This document shows positions 31,911-44,685 of a stretch of DNA of 64,000 bases, in pieces (within the stretch, counting starts at the first letter, position 1; every line of letters starts with the position of its first letter). Both the position numbers and the translations under genes were made by a program. Under the pieces are notes generated by a model, which had not been told where the DNA came from, did no database searches, and saw nothing but the letters and a program-made list of their open reading frames with translations. The stretch is taken from the NCBI GenBank assembly GCA_019916065.1, contig CM034240.1, forward strand, positions 32,377,149 through 32,441,148, in the 5' to 3' direction. This stretch comes from Vitellaria paradoxa (taxonomy: Eukaryota; Streptophyta; Magnoliopsida; Ericales; Sapotaceae).

Positions 31911-34640
31911 TTTTTTTTTTTTTTTTTTGGGTTAATTTTAATTTACGTGTATTTATTTCAATTGAACCGAACTGTCAGTTATATATACCGAGAACTTCCA
32001 GGTACTTTATAGCGGAGAATTTGAAGAACAACATTTTACATTTTAGCATCACCCATTTTAATAGAAAATGATGTTGGCAAATGGGCTTGGGACTTGGTCG
32101 CAATTGTGTCTTTTCATATTTTGCCGAACTTTTAAGTACTCGACTAATTAGGTTAATTTAACTCAACTCGAATATTATTTATATTAAAATACTTAACATT
32201 AACGCAATTTATTTATTGCATAGATAGCACGATTTAACTCATATAACTCGTTTAATGTAGAGGTTATGTTCGGTTGACACGTATAGTAGGACATGAATAA
32301 ATTATATTTAACAAATAACTTAAATAATGGGGTGTTTGGAGGTCAAAAAAAATTCAAAAAAACTCAAAAGTTGGGGTTGATGTAATGTAAAAATAATAGG
32401 TGGCAAAATTTGATTGGAGAGATTTAAAAACTTTTGAAGTTTTTTGAAATTTTTTGAATTTTTTTAAGATGCCAAACACACTCAATATACAAATAAAAAA
32501 AATAAACATTTTTATCAAATGATACAAAGCATACAAAATATTTTAATTAATTATAATTAAATGTGTGTTGGCTATAGTGGCACAAATCATAGAATTTGTA
32601 TAGATAAATATTATTATAAACTTAGATACAGTATAAAATTCAAATCATTACTTACATTAAATAAAATACAAATTGAACTGTGCTATTCTTTACTATATCT
32701 AATTATTTGAGTTTAAACGTGTCAAATTTGGGTGACTTACTTTTTTATGCTAACCCGACCTGTTATATTTGTGTCAAAAGAGGGTTGACTCGTTTATAAC
32801 CCAAACTCATTTATTCTCAATACAAACTTGTTAATTTCGTATTGAGTTTGAGTTGTATTTGCATATCGTAACATCGATAGCCACCCCTACTTAAATGCCC
32901 CTAACATTTAGATTTTAATATTAAGATCTGTGGTTTTATTTAGTTGATGGCTATGAATAAATAATTTAAGATGGATGTCATATTCATATTTAACATTTAC
33001 TAAACACGTATATACTTGAACATCCTGAAATACACTTAACGTGTCGATTTAGTTTATTACTTTTTTTTTTCAAATATATAATTAAGACAAATCAAAATTT
33101 AAGTAATTAATATTTTCCAAAATTATAAGCTTTTTATTATTATTTTGTTATATTTTATGCGTTGAATTAATTGTATTTTGGATGTTATATTCATATTTTT
33201 ATGTTATATTTTGTTAGGTTGGCAACCCTCTACCAAATAAGCTTTTGATTCCTGTCTTAGATGGTTGGAATGGTTTGTTTCAAAGTATTGGAAAAGTTAG
33301 AAAATATTTTCTTTACGAGATACTTGTGGGAAGTCGCAAGAAAATGTTTTAAACAATGCAAAAACAGGTATGAACTCTCAATAAAATACAGAGGCCTTTG
33401 TGGAAAGCTCACTCCTACAAACGATAATTACACAATTTTTAATACTACATTTGAAAGTCCTATTTGTTTTGGAATTGGTGTTATATATACTCTAAGATAT
33501 CTTTTGGGTTTCCTAAAGTGAAAAATATATTGAACAATTGAAATTAAGATATAAATGCTTCCTCTCGAGCTTATCTATGCTTCATTTTCTTACTGTGTTG
33601 GTAACCTGAAAAATCATAGATTAAAAAGAAAAATATATTGAACAATTGAAATTAAGAGATATATGCTTTCTCTCAAGCCTATCCAATGCTTTATTTTCTT
33701 ATTGTGTTGGTGATTTGAATGCTTATAGATCTTATGTGCCATTAATTTAATTAACTATGTATTCAACAAGTATCGTAAATTCAATTGATCTTTAAGAATT
33801 TAACAATTGTTCTTTCAAATGAAATTTGGCATAACTCAATAATTAACTAATAAAAAAAATAGAAAATCGTTCCTTTAATTGGATTGGTACATCGAGAATT
33901 CAAGTAAATGATCAATGAATTTAGGTTTGTGGATTCAAAACTATTGTGTGGTTGAATCTTGTAAACAAAATGTCATGTTTTATAGTCAAAGTTTTGAAGT
34001 TTAATTTCTTTTTTTTTTTTTTTAGTTTAGGCTTTTCCTCACTAAAATATTGTCTTTTTATTCTTTATATTATTATTCAATTGTGATTAATTGAGTGATT
34101 GTTAGGATATATAGTAGTGATTCTTTTCACATATGTATAACTAGTAAAAATATACAAAATTATGCTTTATTGCTATGTTTATAACCTTACTTTTTTGATA
34201 TCATTGAATCTCACATTCGTATCTGTGTTTCTTAGGTTGATTTTTTTATTTTTATAAATTATTGATGGTGCTTTTTATCCTTAACCATTGTTTTGCCACT
34301 TTTTAGCTCTAGAAGTCCATATGTGATAATATAGTTAGAGATTACTTCCAAAAGATACACAATGTGAAAAACTAAACAATATAGATAAAATAAAAATATT
34401 AAAATACTAAAGTGCTAAATGAATTTTCCTTATTTCCTTTACCACTCCTTCAAATAGTAATTTAATATTTAATGGTTACGTTTATCAAGAGACAATTCAA
34501 TAATAACAAAAGACAATTAAATAATGAATTAATATAGTTAAAATAGATTAATAACAACATAATTATATTGTAAAAATCAATTGAAATTTTTAAATCAAAT
34601 CAAACGGGCCATCATACACATAGTAGATAAAGTAACACTA
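31911..34640. repeat. Repeat-rich intergenic region downstream of PnsB4
   Basis: After the PnsB4 3' flank, about 32100-32890 is a diffuse repeat ('ttaacccgacctgttatatt', 'gatagccacccctac') split by a MITE of about 157 bp at 32328-32484 (ends 'tggggtgtttggaggtc' and 'gccaaacacactca'). At 33523-33735 a 108-bp unit beginning 'aaaaatatattgaacaattg' occurs twice. The open frame at 33261-33521 is not recognised and I do not call it a gene. Confidence 0.5.
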
Positions 34641-35715
34641 GGGGATTTAACAAGGAAACCTAATCGCTGGGGGAAAAAAAAACACAAAAAATAATTCCAC
34701 TATATAACCAGGTTACAAGACTCTACTCAAACTCATATGATTCACTCGTATGAATTTTTTCATCATTATTGCTCGAATCACTCGAAGAACCTAAACCAAG
34801 TGGACTTTCTGAATAACATAGAAAGTTAACAAAGAAAGAATAAAAGAAAAGCAAGAGAAAGACCGCTAAGCTCTCAAGATGAAAATCTCTCTCTCTAAGT
34901 TTTTATAATATGCCCTTGTGTATGTATGTTATATTAAACTTGGGTACATATATATAGAGTTACAAGACACAACTCTTAATTTAGCTAAATAGGAAACTAA
35001 GTCTTTTAGAATCTTCATAGCCTGAACTATTGGGTTTCTTGTGCCCTCCTTGCGAGGTGCACTGCCTAGGGGTCGAAGGGTCACCTTACCTGCACCTTGC
35101 CTATAAGGCACACTGCCTTGGAGTTTTACTTCAATTCCTTTATGCTCGATCCATTGGCCTCCATGTAGGTCTCTCTTAAATGTATTTGGAGTTCTTCTTT
35201 TTTTTAGAATTTGCTTCCTTTCATAATTTAAGACTCCTTCTTGATTTAGGCATTATTCTCCCAAGTGTATCAATATTATTTCAGGAAGATCTTGATCTTT
35301 TATTCAACTTACGAAATAGCGATCTTGTTCTTTCAATCTGATTAGGAAACATAAGTTCATATCTAATTTGAGTATGGCTTTATTTTTAATTTTAGTTAAT
35401 TGTTTAGATTTGTCATAAAATTAACTTTACAATCTCTCCTTTGGTAATTCCATAACAAAACTAAAATTGGATAGCTTGATTCTCCAATATGTGAACTGCA
35501 ACACCTAATAAGAACATTAAAAATACATGTGTGATGAAAAGAAAAACATTTACTAATATTCATCAACGATCAGCTTACAAAACACATCAAACACATTTCA
35601 AAACCAACCACATTTAGTAGTTCACATGCATTGACAAGCCCAAAAACAAAGTTCAGAACAACATAGATAACCACAAAAGTACATAACTACATATCCACAG
35701 AATTAAAAACCATAT
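34641..35715 (-). mobile_element. Retrotransposon remnant, probably minus strand
   Basis: The complement of 35430-35460 reads 'ttgttatggaattaccaaag' then 'gagagattgt', and the complement of 35710-35735 reads 'cataacaaaaagggggaga'. Both resemble the polypurine-type junction seen near the 3' end of many plant Copia elements, so they suggest a broken retroelement read leftward. No LTR pair or intact polyprotein is visible. Confidence 0.35.
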
Positions 35716-35989
35716 TTGTCTCCCCCTTTTTGTTATGAATTAACAGCTCCAAAATGGGAAACAAACACAAGCATTTGTAAAGACCAGCACCATGACCACC
35801 ACCCTAGTTATCATTATCTACACCGTCATTTACACCTCCGTGGAGTTTGTCTTCATAGGCCGATAAATTGTCAATCTTTTGATGAAGTGATTGAAAATTT
35901 GTGGTGCACATATTTGTCAAGGCCTAACACATCCACTGATAATGTGTCCTGCTTGACACGAAGACCAACTACTTTCCCTTCCAACCAAA

Positions 35990-36876
35990 TCAAAGCCAAG
36001 GTCACTTAGTTCATACTGAAGAGACGAAAACTCTTATTTAACTCTGGAGTGTCAGGATCATGTCGAGTGGAGTCAATGGCTTGACTCATGGATTTATGAG
36101 CAGTGATACGGGAAATTGGACTCAACTGATGTGTTACAATTGCTGACAACTCAAGGCCATAACCCTATAAGATATTGGTAATAAAAACACCAAATGGTAG
36201 AAAATCACCAATATGATTTTGTTGTTGAGATGTGTAAATGAGACAAAATATAAACAAAGCAATGTCAAACTTAAGATCTAACAATAATACATAAATGACA
36301 TAACCACAACAAATGGTGAGGTCAGAGTAGTGTGAGGTGGGATTAATGGTGACAGACACAAAAAGGTTGAGCATGTGATGGTTTGTGTTTAGTAGACCAT
36401 ATACATAGGTTTTTCCTATCCAAGATGGAGACCCATCTAAAGTTTAAAACACAGTACTCATTTCAGCCTAAGTGGGAGACATCCTAAGTTGGGTAAAATA
36501 GGGTCAACCTTTTATAGGAGGTCTCTTTATACCTATATAGGTAGCAATAGTGTCTGAAGCAATAGTTATGGGGACCTTAACTATAGAAGAGTGAATCATA
36601 TGCTCATCAAAGTCATAATTATTGAAAATTGGCATAAAACTCTTGAGCAAGCTTAATAGCAACAGACCCAGAAATAGTGACAATAAATTCCCAACCTAGA
36701 TTTTCAAATAAAGGTATAATAGCAAAGAAATTGTCTAATTTCAACTGTTTTTCCACAAGCACGGGCCTTTTCGGAAACAATGATTTATATTCTCCATGAT
36801 TAATGAACCTATTTGAGCCCACAGAAGGATTTTTGCTCCTACCAGAAGTCATCTTGTATAAACCAAGTAGATGCAA
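35990..36876 (-). pseudogene. Broken 'putative plant transposon protein' ORF
   Basis: Minus-strand frames, interrupted by stops and frameshifts, match in order the domain found in many large plant retroelements and called 'putative plant transposon protein'. Visible marks are 'RFINHGEYKSLFPKRPVLVE' near the start, 'ENLGWEF' and 'LAQEFYANF' (about 36625-36700), then 'VPITIASDTIA' (about 36550), 'LNTNHHMLNLFVSV' and 'FLPFGVFITNIL' near 36165-36390. The order is that of the family but no single frame survives. The function of the domain is unknown. The start at 36876 is a plausible original ATG. Confidence 0.6.
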
Positions 36877-38330
36877 GCAACAGAGACCCGAAGAACAAAC
36901 CCTAGGTTTGTAGACCTAAGGACACAAAACTAATGAAATGAAGATATTAAAACTAAGAATCTAAACACAAAATACAAGTTCAAACTTACCTAAGACACAT
37001 GCAAGGTGTAGGACTCAAGGGTTGGAAGACAGGTGGTTGTGGGTTTGGAGTATAGAGCAATACAGAATGAAAGATGAACCTGTGCACGATTTATATACTT
37101 GATACTCGAAGCTTCGCCTTCCCAGCTCACAGGGTGCGCCTTCGGATCGAAGGTTTAGCTTCCCAGCATCCTAGCTGTGACCCTCACTGATATATACCGA
37201 TGGGTTGATTGATTGATTGATTGTTGATTGATTTCAAGGCATTGTTCTTCCTAAGGTTTTTGTTTTGCTAGGCTAGAGATGAACTAGGGTTTGGTTGTAG
37301 CCTGTTTGACTTTCCTAATGGTAGATGAAGGATAGCTCACGGTAAGTTTTCTTTATTTCTTTCTTAGTTTAGGGTATGGACAACATCTGGCCTACCATTG
37401 ACCCGCAATTGCAAGAAAATTTACAACTTCTTGTGGAATAATTCCAACTTCAACATCACTAATAGTAGGAGTAGTTTCAACCTACTCATCAGTAGCTAGA
37501 ACATTGTCTTCAAAGTCTACTTTGAAAGAGTTATCGAGAAAACCAATCAAATGAGGAGGCAAGCAACATGTGACGTTGTTGTCGCGGGAAGTATTGAGGA
37601 ATAGATCGAAGAACAAGTAATGATGTTATAGTGGCTACTATTTTTTATCTGTTATTCTGTTTTGTGAATCAGAGTGTTTGTGAATATGTTTGATCAGTTT
37701 GAGGAAAGTGACTATTGATGTTTTTTTCTCAATCATACAGAGGGGAATAAATAGTGTTTGTGAAAGAATTGCACCCTAGCATCTAAGGTTGGCATGTGTC
37801 CTAGAGTGGCTGAGCAAAATTTTGGAATAACCTTTGAATTTATTGATACAATACAACATGAATTAAGATTTAAAGTCAATAGTAATTCAATCGCATTGAA
37901 CCATGCCACTAAAGTTTATTAGAATGTTTTATTCATAACTGAAATTCTCTTCCTGGAGAGCTTTTTTAGGTTAATTTAAGTGTTGGTTATGTTGTGACGT
38001 TGATACTTGATATATTGCTTTCTTACAAGTTTCTTCCATACTTTTGGTATTTGATTATTATACGTTGCAAATAAACTAATGTGATATACCCCATTCGTCA
38101 TTTGTCTTAGTGCTCATCCAAGTTCCATTGAAACCTCTTGGTATTTTAGGTTACATCAAAATAATTACTCATCTTAGCAGTTGACGTGCTGCCGCATGCC
38201 ATTTGCAGAGTCTGAGCTTATGAAAGGGCCTTGCCTTTCCAATCGATGGCCACTTTAGTCACTAGCTTCCGATGGCCCTTCGACTCATCTCCAAGTATCA
38301 AAATGTAGTACACTGCTGGATGATTTTTTT
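36877..38330. other. Intergenic, probable extension of the retroelement remnant
   Basis: Minus-strand frames near 37430-37570 read like a low-complexity linker ('LIGFLDNSFKVDFEDNVLA') with stops and may belong to the same remnant. A (TTGA)n tract lies at 37205-37232. No intact gene is seen. Confidence 0.35.
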
Positions 38331-38339
38331 TTTTAAATA

Positions 38340-38680
38340 AAATCACACCTCAAGGTCGTTCTTGGGTGAACATTCAAGGAGCTAGCAATAAAGAGAGATG
38401 GGGCTTCTTTGCGAACATCCTATCTGAGTTTGTCCCATATAGTTTCTAGAGATTGAAAAGGGTTAACGGAGAATCGTATGCTAAAGTGGCTAGGGTTCCA
38501 AAATGGGTAGAGCAAGGGCTTAGATGCAAAACAATTAAGGTTGACACCTTCGAGTTGATAAGGGATATGGGTTCTTGTAAGGCAGGTTATAAGAATATAG
38601 AAAGATGCTTGGTGGGTAGATCATTTGGGGAGAGAAAAAGGGGGGTTGGAGGACTATGATGAAGTGAGGATTTATTTTTC
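38340..38680 (+). pseudogene. Possible fragment of a LINE ORF1-like (DUF4283-type) protein
   Basis: The plus-strand frame from about 38350 reads 'RSWVNIQGASNKERWGFFA', a stop near 38448, then an open part to 38659 with 'GESYAKVARVP' and 'NIERCLVGRSFG'. The combination of a 'SYA-V' motif and 'CLVGR' recalls ORF1-type proteins of plant L1 LINEs, but no zinc knuckle or reverse transcriptase accompanies it. Weak call. Confidence 0.3.
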
Positions 38681-39941
38681 CTCCTAAAGAAGTTGTAGAG
38701 AAGTACTGTACCATGTGGCCAAAAAATATCCTACCCAATCGTCTTAGTGCTCCCTAGACCATAAATTACACCTGATCAGATATATTCTTGTTAAGTTGAA
38801 ATTAAAATAATTTGATAGTTACATCATATAATTATTTTGTTTACTACACTCTAGTGCATCAAGGAATAAGATCTGCACAATATGCAAAAAGTCACTTCTG
38901 ACAAGTCCCAAACCTTTGATCATCTAGCATTAAATGCTACCATCTACCACTACTTTATAGTTCAATCAACATAAAACAAGTCAGATTCTCATTATATAAA
39001 GGGCAAAAACGTAGTCAACGTATGGTTTCTTTTTTCTCCTTCTCTTCTCTCTCTATCTAGTTTCTCTCTCTCTCTTTCTCTACATAAGATTATTATTTAT
39101 ACTTTTAATTGACTTAAGCATAGGAAAGTTCTTGGTTGGGAGCCACCTCCAACTGCTTTATTTAACCATTTTCTTACATGCAAGTTCGCACCGGAAAGAG
39201 ATCTATAAGAAAATGAGAGAAGGGAAGTCTACAAAAAGAGGGGGTTAAAATTTGCCCCCACACACGTCCTAAAAGAGGAGTTTGAGAGGAGTCTCATTGT
39301 TGCTTGACAAGTTGGCATTGATGGGGGGTGTAGTTCACAAATTGGGTAGGAGCATTAGAGTGTTTGATAGTAGTGTAAATGAGAGTGTTTGGCAGTAGCG
39401 TAATTGAGAAGAGAAGCTGATGTATATGTTTTGAAACTTGCAACCATACCTGCGCAGTGGATAAAAACTTGTTTTTAAAACTTGTAACCATACCCGTGTA
39501 GTGGATAAAACTTGGTTTTAAAACTTGTAACCATATTATTTTCTTGCACTTACTTTAATTTTTTATAAATTAAATATTAAAATAGCATAAAAAAATTGAA
39601 ACAGATGTAATATATAATATTTTTATAAATTAAATATTAAAATAACATAGGAAAATTAAAATGGATATAATACATAATATGTAGTGAGTAATTAAGGAGT
39701 ATTGAAAATAATACAAAAGCCACAAAACAAATGAATTTTACTGGAAAGACTTCATAAAAATTTTAATAATTGAATAATATAGTAAGCTCTTTTTTTTTTC
39801 ACTTTTACAGATTAATCCTTTTGTACAATATATTTGCTTCCTATAATAAATCTATTTATATTCCCTTTAATTTGCTCTTTAAACCAAGACACTCACTTAA
39901 CGGTGGTGCGTTATAACTCTATATGCTTAATTACTGATTAA
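38681..39941. repeat. Intergenic with a minisatellite
   Basis: At about 39422-39535 a unit of about 50 bp containing 'aaacttgtaaccatacc' and 'gtggataaaa' occurs a little over twice. The phrase 'gagtgtttg(a/g)(t/c)agtag' is also repeated at 39357-39400. The rest is AT-rich with C/T runs at 39040-39085. No gene is seen. Confidence 0.6.
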
Positions 39942-40096
39942 GGGTGCGTTTGGAGTGACAAAAAATAAGACAAAATAATATAAAGTGAGATAAGTTGTGG
40001 GCTCGTAATTCATGCAGTGAAGTAAAAAGTGAATAAGTGTTAAAGTTTTTTAATATTTTCACTATTTTTCATAGTTTTGTCACCCCAAATGGAGCC
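39942..40096. mobile_element. Tourist-like MITE, best-preserved copy
   Basis: 155 bp with TIRs 'gggtgcgtttggagtgacaa' and the reverse complement of 'ttgtcaccccaaatggagcc', flanked by TAA at 39939-39941 and 40097-40099. The TAA/TTA duplication and terminus are diagnostic of PIF/Harbinger-derived MITEs. Confidence 0.85.
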
Positions 40097-40720
40097 TAAA
40101 TAACATAAAATCCAAATAAATAGTGTCCTAAAATTGATAAGCCTTTTAAACAATCAGGGTGTTATCCTTATATTATTTTATTCATTTTAATTATGTAGGT
40201 ATATTTTATGAAAATTTAAATAAGTTAATATTTTTTAAGGGGTTAAATGTTAGTTTTTACAAAGGATAGAAGGGATAAAAAAAATTGTGACAACTTTCAT
40301 AACATTTATCCTTTTAATTTTTTAAACTTATACCAAACACTCCCTAAAGTAAATTTTAGCCAACAAAATGCAGGAGACTCGTGCCTCATATTCTCGCAGT
40401 CTGGTTTGAAAACAAGGCATGAACTACATTTTATGGATGGGGTTAGCTAGAAAAAATTAAAAAGAAATACGAAATGTACTTAATTTTTATGGAGAATACA
40501 TAGCAATATAATTTTAATAATATTTACATCCCATAAATGAAACATATAATGATAAAAATAATTTTGATCCAAATAGCAAATCTAGAGAGGAAATGAATAG
40601 AATTGACTTAAAAAAAATTATCTGTCAAAAATCAAACCAAAAAAATTGCACCCACGTTAATATGGTATGAGATAATGTTAACCAGATATGTGCAAACTTA
40701 ATCAATGTATATTCAAATTA
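40097..40720. other. Intergenic flank of the CACTA element
   Basis: AT-rich sequence with one unremarkable open frame at 40247-40450. It ends in the TTA (40718-40720) that was duplicated by the CACTA insertion. Confidence 0.6.
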
Positions 40721-40732
40721 CACTAGTAGAAA

Positions 40733-41790
40733 AAAGCTGATTACCAACCGAATATAATCGGTTGATAAATACCAACCGATTATTAACACATTACCAACCG
40801 ATGTAAAAATTGCTAAAAATTTAGATAATTATCAACTCCTTATAGGTTGATCCAATTTGGTTGGTAAATTTTCGGTTGGTAATCGGTTGGTAAATTGGCG
40901 GGAAAATTTTTACCAACCGATTACCAACTGCTTACAACTGGTTGGTACACATTTTAGTTAGTAATCTAGCGGGAAGATTTTTCCCACCAAATTACCAATG
41001 GATTACCCACTGAATAGTGTAGTTGTTAAATGTTTCGGTTGGTCCTTCGGTTGGTAACTTGATGGTTAAATTATTACTAATCGCATTACTAACCGTATTA
41101 CCAACCGAAATGTTCGGTTGGTCATGTAATCACCTGATGGGCAAATTGATACCAACCGCATTGCTAACTTATAGGTTGGTTGGTAATTTAGTTAGTTGGT
41201 ATTTAGTTGGTATTCCGTTGGTAATTGGATAACAATGCATCGAGAATATGTTTAGCAACCAACTTAGCAACTGACGATATCAGTTGTTAATTTATTTGGT
41301 TGGTTATCGATTGGTAATCCATTGGTAATGAAGTTTGAATATATTTACCAACTGCATTAACCACGACCTTTAGCAGTTGGTAATGTAGTTGGTTGGTAAT
41401 CAGCTGGTAATCAGTTGGTAATCAAGCGGAAAAAATGTACTAACCAAAATACCAACTGGATTTTTTGGTTGGGAATCTATCGATAATCGGTTGGTAATCT
41501 ATTAGGAATATATATACCAACAGAATAATATATTCCATTGGTAATCAGTTGATAATTGGTTAGTAATCCAGCGAGAATATATTTACCAATCAAATTAACG
41601 ACTGAGCTTATCGGCTGATAATATATTAGGTTGCTAATCGGTTGATAATCAGTTAGTAATCCAGTGAGATAATATTTTACCAACCTACTTACTGACAGAA
41701 TGGTTTGGTTGATAATGTCATCGGTTGGTATTCGGTTGGTAATAGGGTGAGAAAATATTTTTACCAACCGAATTACTAACCAAAAATTTT
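40733..41790. repeat. Left subterminal repeat array of the CACTA element
   Basis: Dozens of copies of 'accaaccga' and its complement 'tcggttggta', often as converging pairs a few tens of bases apart, with decayed variants (ccaactg, ggttgataa). In En/Spm such motifs bind TNPA. The array spans about 1.06 kb. Confidence 0.85.
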
Positions 41791-42500
41791 ACAATTTGCA
41801 TTGAACATTAAAAAAAAAAGAAATTTCTAATTTCAATATTTTTATAATTAATTTTATATTAATAAATATTGTAATTAATAATATATATTTATATATGGCA
41901 TGGAATTGTTTCATGATTTATTTGGTTCATGTGATACAACCTTTAGATAAGTAAATTCATGCGTTTTTTGATAACATGGTATGGTTCATACATATTAGGT
42001 TCGGTGTTTATATATATTATAGTTAATGTTGTTACAAGATCCAAAGTTTGAACTATATAATATATGCATTTCACTTAATTCACAATCCATACATGTAATT
42101 CGCCAGGTCTATAAATAATTTTTTTTTGAATTGTGTTTTATTCTATTTAACTTTATTTTTCATTTTTAAGGTCTCTAATTATACTTAGTATCACTTTGTT
42201 GGAATCATCTACGTCCATTGCATATAATTTAATTGACTAGGAGGAAAAGATTTTATACAATTTATATTGGCAATATTAAATTTTCATATTAATGAATTAG
42301 TGACAAATGCATGTTAGGATTACAATTGTTTAAGACACAGGGTTTAGAATATATGATTTGGGGTATATGATTTTCAAAATTGGACAAGTTCAAGTAATTA
42401 AATCGTTTATAGATTCTAAAATTTACTTCTATTTTTTTAATCTTTTTCCCTGTATATATTTTTGGCTGTAAGAATTCGTGTGTAATGCCTAAGTTAGTAA

Positions 42501-43240
42501 GGTCCCGTTTGGTAATGTTTCCATTTTCAGTTTTTCTTTTTATGTTTTCAAAATTTTATAAACTCGTATCGGAAACATGTTTGATAAGTTTGTTTACATT
42601 TTTTTGGTTACAAAAAAAAAAATAAAAAATAAAAACATAAACAGAAAAACATAAATAGAAAAGAGGTGTTTTCACTCTGATTTTCTTTTCTATTACTAAT
42701 ATTTTGTCAATTTTAAAACTTTGTCTATTTTTGTTACATTAAATACAAATAAATTATTTTATTCAAATATTTTATTAAAGTAAGTTATTCTAATAAATAA
42801 TATAATTAAATTCAAAAATTAATTATATAAATTAATTAATATTATTTTTAATAAATAATAAAATTAAATTAATTAATTTAATTTAATAATTAATTATTAC
42901 TAAATCATCTGAAATAAATATCATAATTAATTTATTTAATTTAATAATTAAATTAATTTATATAAAATAATTAATAATAAATAATTAAACTACATTAATT
43001 TTTAATTTAATTTAATTCAATAATTATTATTAAATTATTTTAAATAAATATCATAATTAAATTAAATTATTTATGATTTGATTAATTTAATTTATATAAA
43101 ATATATTTTATTAAATTATTTTAATAAATAATTGAATGAATTTAATTAATTTAAAAATAAGAATTTAATTTAATAATTAATCTAATTTAATTATTTTTTA
43201 ATATGAAATAAATAATTATTTCATATTAAATAGAAACTTC
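42501..43240. mobile_element. Partial AT-rich Harbinger-like insertion within the CACTA
   Basis: Begins after TAA (42498-42500) with 'ggtcccgtttggtaatgttt', like the element at 21363. An A-rich 'aaaacataaacagaaaa' stretch and a long core of aattaatttaataa words follow, as in that element. No right TIR is found. The core ends in a perfect palindrome 'taatatgaaataa'/'ttatttcatatta' at 43197-43228. Confidence 0.55.
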
Positions 43241-43321
43241 GTAAAAAAGCAATAACAACAGGTTGTGTGCGTGGGTGTGTCGGAGAGTGTGGATAAATAG
43301 AAACTCCGTCTTCCTACTAAT

Positions 43322-43361
<40 letters not shown>

Positions 43362-44685
43362 GATTCACAGCGTCCCACGAACCCTCTCCCAAACCATGGT
43401 TTGATTCTTCAGCGAAATTTGTCGCCGTCTCGATCGTTTCCCTTCGCCGTTACCGTCGATCCGATAAGTCCACTCAAGTTTGTTTCTTTGTGCGTCACTA
43501 TTCTTCGCAATTAATTTTTTGGATAAATATCGTTTCCCTCCGCCATTACCGTTATTCTGGTAAGCCTTATTGCCCTTAAATCCCTAATTCCTGTCATCGT
43601 TCAAATCCTCCTAATCAAAGGAGTTCTTCTTCCTCTCTCTCATGCCGCTCTATCACGATCATGGTCCCACGGACAACCCTTTAATCCGCACCTTGCACGG
43701 TCCACCAAATTCTTCATTTTCTGACGACGAATCACAGTCATTTCCCTCATTTTTCGGTGGTGTTCGCAGGTCAAGTCACTGACGAAGAGTTAAAGCTTTA
43801 CAGGTTTATGTTCTTCAAAACTTGAAGTTTTCTCTTATTTTGCATGTGATCTTTTACTGGCTATCCGTTTGGTTGCTGTGAGAAGTAACTAAAAGAAGAG
43901 AAACTAGTGAATCTGGAGTGTTTTGCTGCTATCCTATTCGAATGGAACAATTGTGAATGAATTAATCTTATACTATGTAATCTTCATTTTTCTTTATTTT
44001 CTCGCCTTCTCTGAGTAACCGAACAGAGCACTGAAGCAAATATTTTCGATTTTGCTTTCTATATTAACAATTTGTATTCACTTGAGTGGTTGCGCCCCCA
44101 AATTGAAGAAATGGGTTGTGCAATTCTGTGAAAATATGAAGCATTTTATAACTATGTGTGTGTTCGCGGAGCCGCGTTCAAGAATGGAAAATGTTTGAAC
44201 TCATAGCTACTTTGGGGCTTTTAATTTGATTGCTTTGTTTTAAATTAGCTCATTAGAAACTAATTCAAAAGTTAAAAGTGTAACTTCAATTCTTAAAATT
44301 GTATTTCGAGTTTAGTAACTCTTAATCTCTTAAATTTAAGCTAGAAAAAGAAATACTATTTGAATCAAACAAAATTATTTAATTTAATTTGATTTGATAT
44401 TTGAATCTGTGTGGGTGCTCAAAGAATATATATGATTCACTTGAGACGATGTGGAGTAGTTTTTTGGGACTCAAGGACTCTTTGTCTTGTTGTGATTAAC
44501 GCTTTATGATTTCACTTGTTTATAGTATATCTTCATACTACTGTGATACATCTATTTTGGTGTCAATCAATGTTGGTAATAAGCTAGGGTTATTAGTATA
44601 TCTATATGTCATCTCCTAGATTCATTTTTTATCTTCCGCCAAAGCCTTTTTTTTTTTTTTTTTTTTTTTGGTATAGGTTCCTTCA
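43241..44685 (+). promoter_or_regulatory. CACTA transposase leader/promoter region of unclear origin
   Basis: Much less AT-rich than its surroundings. It starts with a G/T-rich stretch and 'aaatagaaactccgtc' (an echo of 43227 'aaatagaaacttcgt'), then (CT)n at 43326-43358, then 'ctcccaaaccatgg', 'cgttaccgtcgatccg' and 'cgccattaccgttattc'. Open frames here have no domain. It probably includes the promoter, 5' leader and a leader intron of the transposase gene, and a T-run at 44648-44669 precedes the first transposase exon. A captured host promoter is an alternative. Confidence 0.45.

Noticed and set aside
33261..33521. 86-codon frame with apparently ordinary composition
   Set aside because: I could not match it to any family and there is no splice context; it may be a decayed gene piece, but I cannot support it.
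40733..41790. CRISPR-like regular repeats
   Set aside because: Repeats are short, in both orientations and irregularly spaced, with TIRs outside; they are CACTA subterminal repeats in a plant genome.
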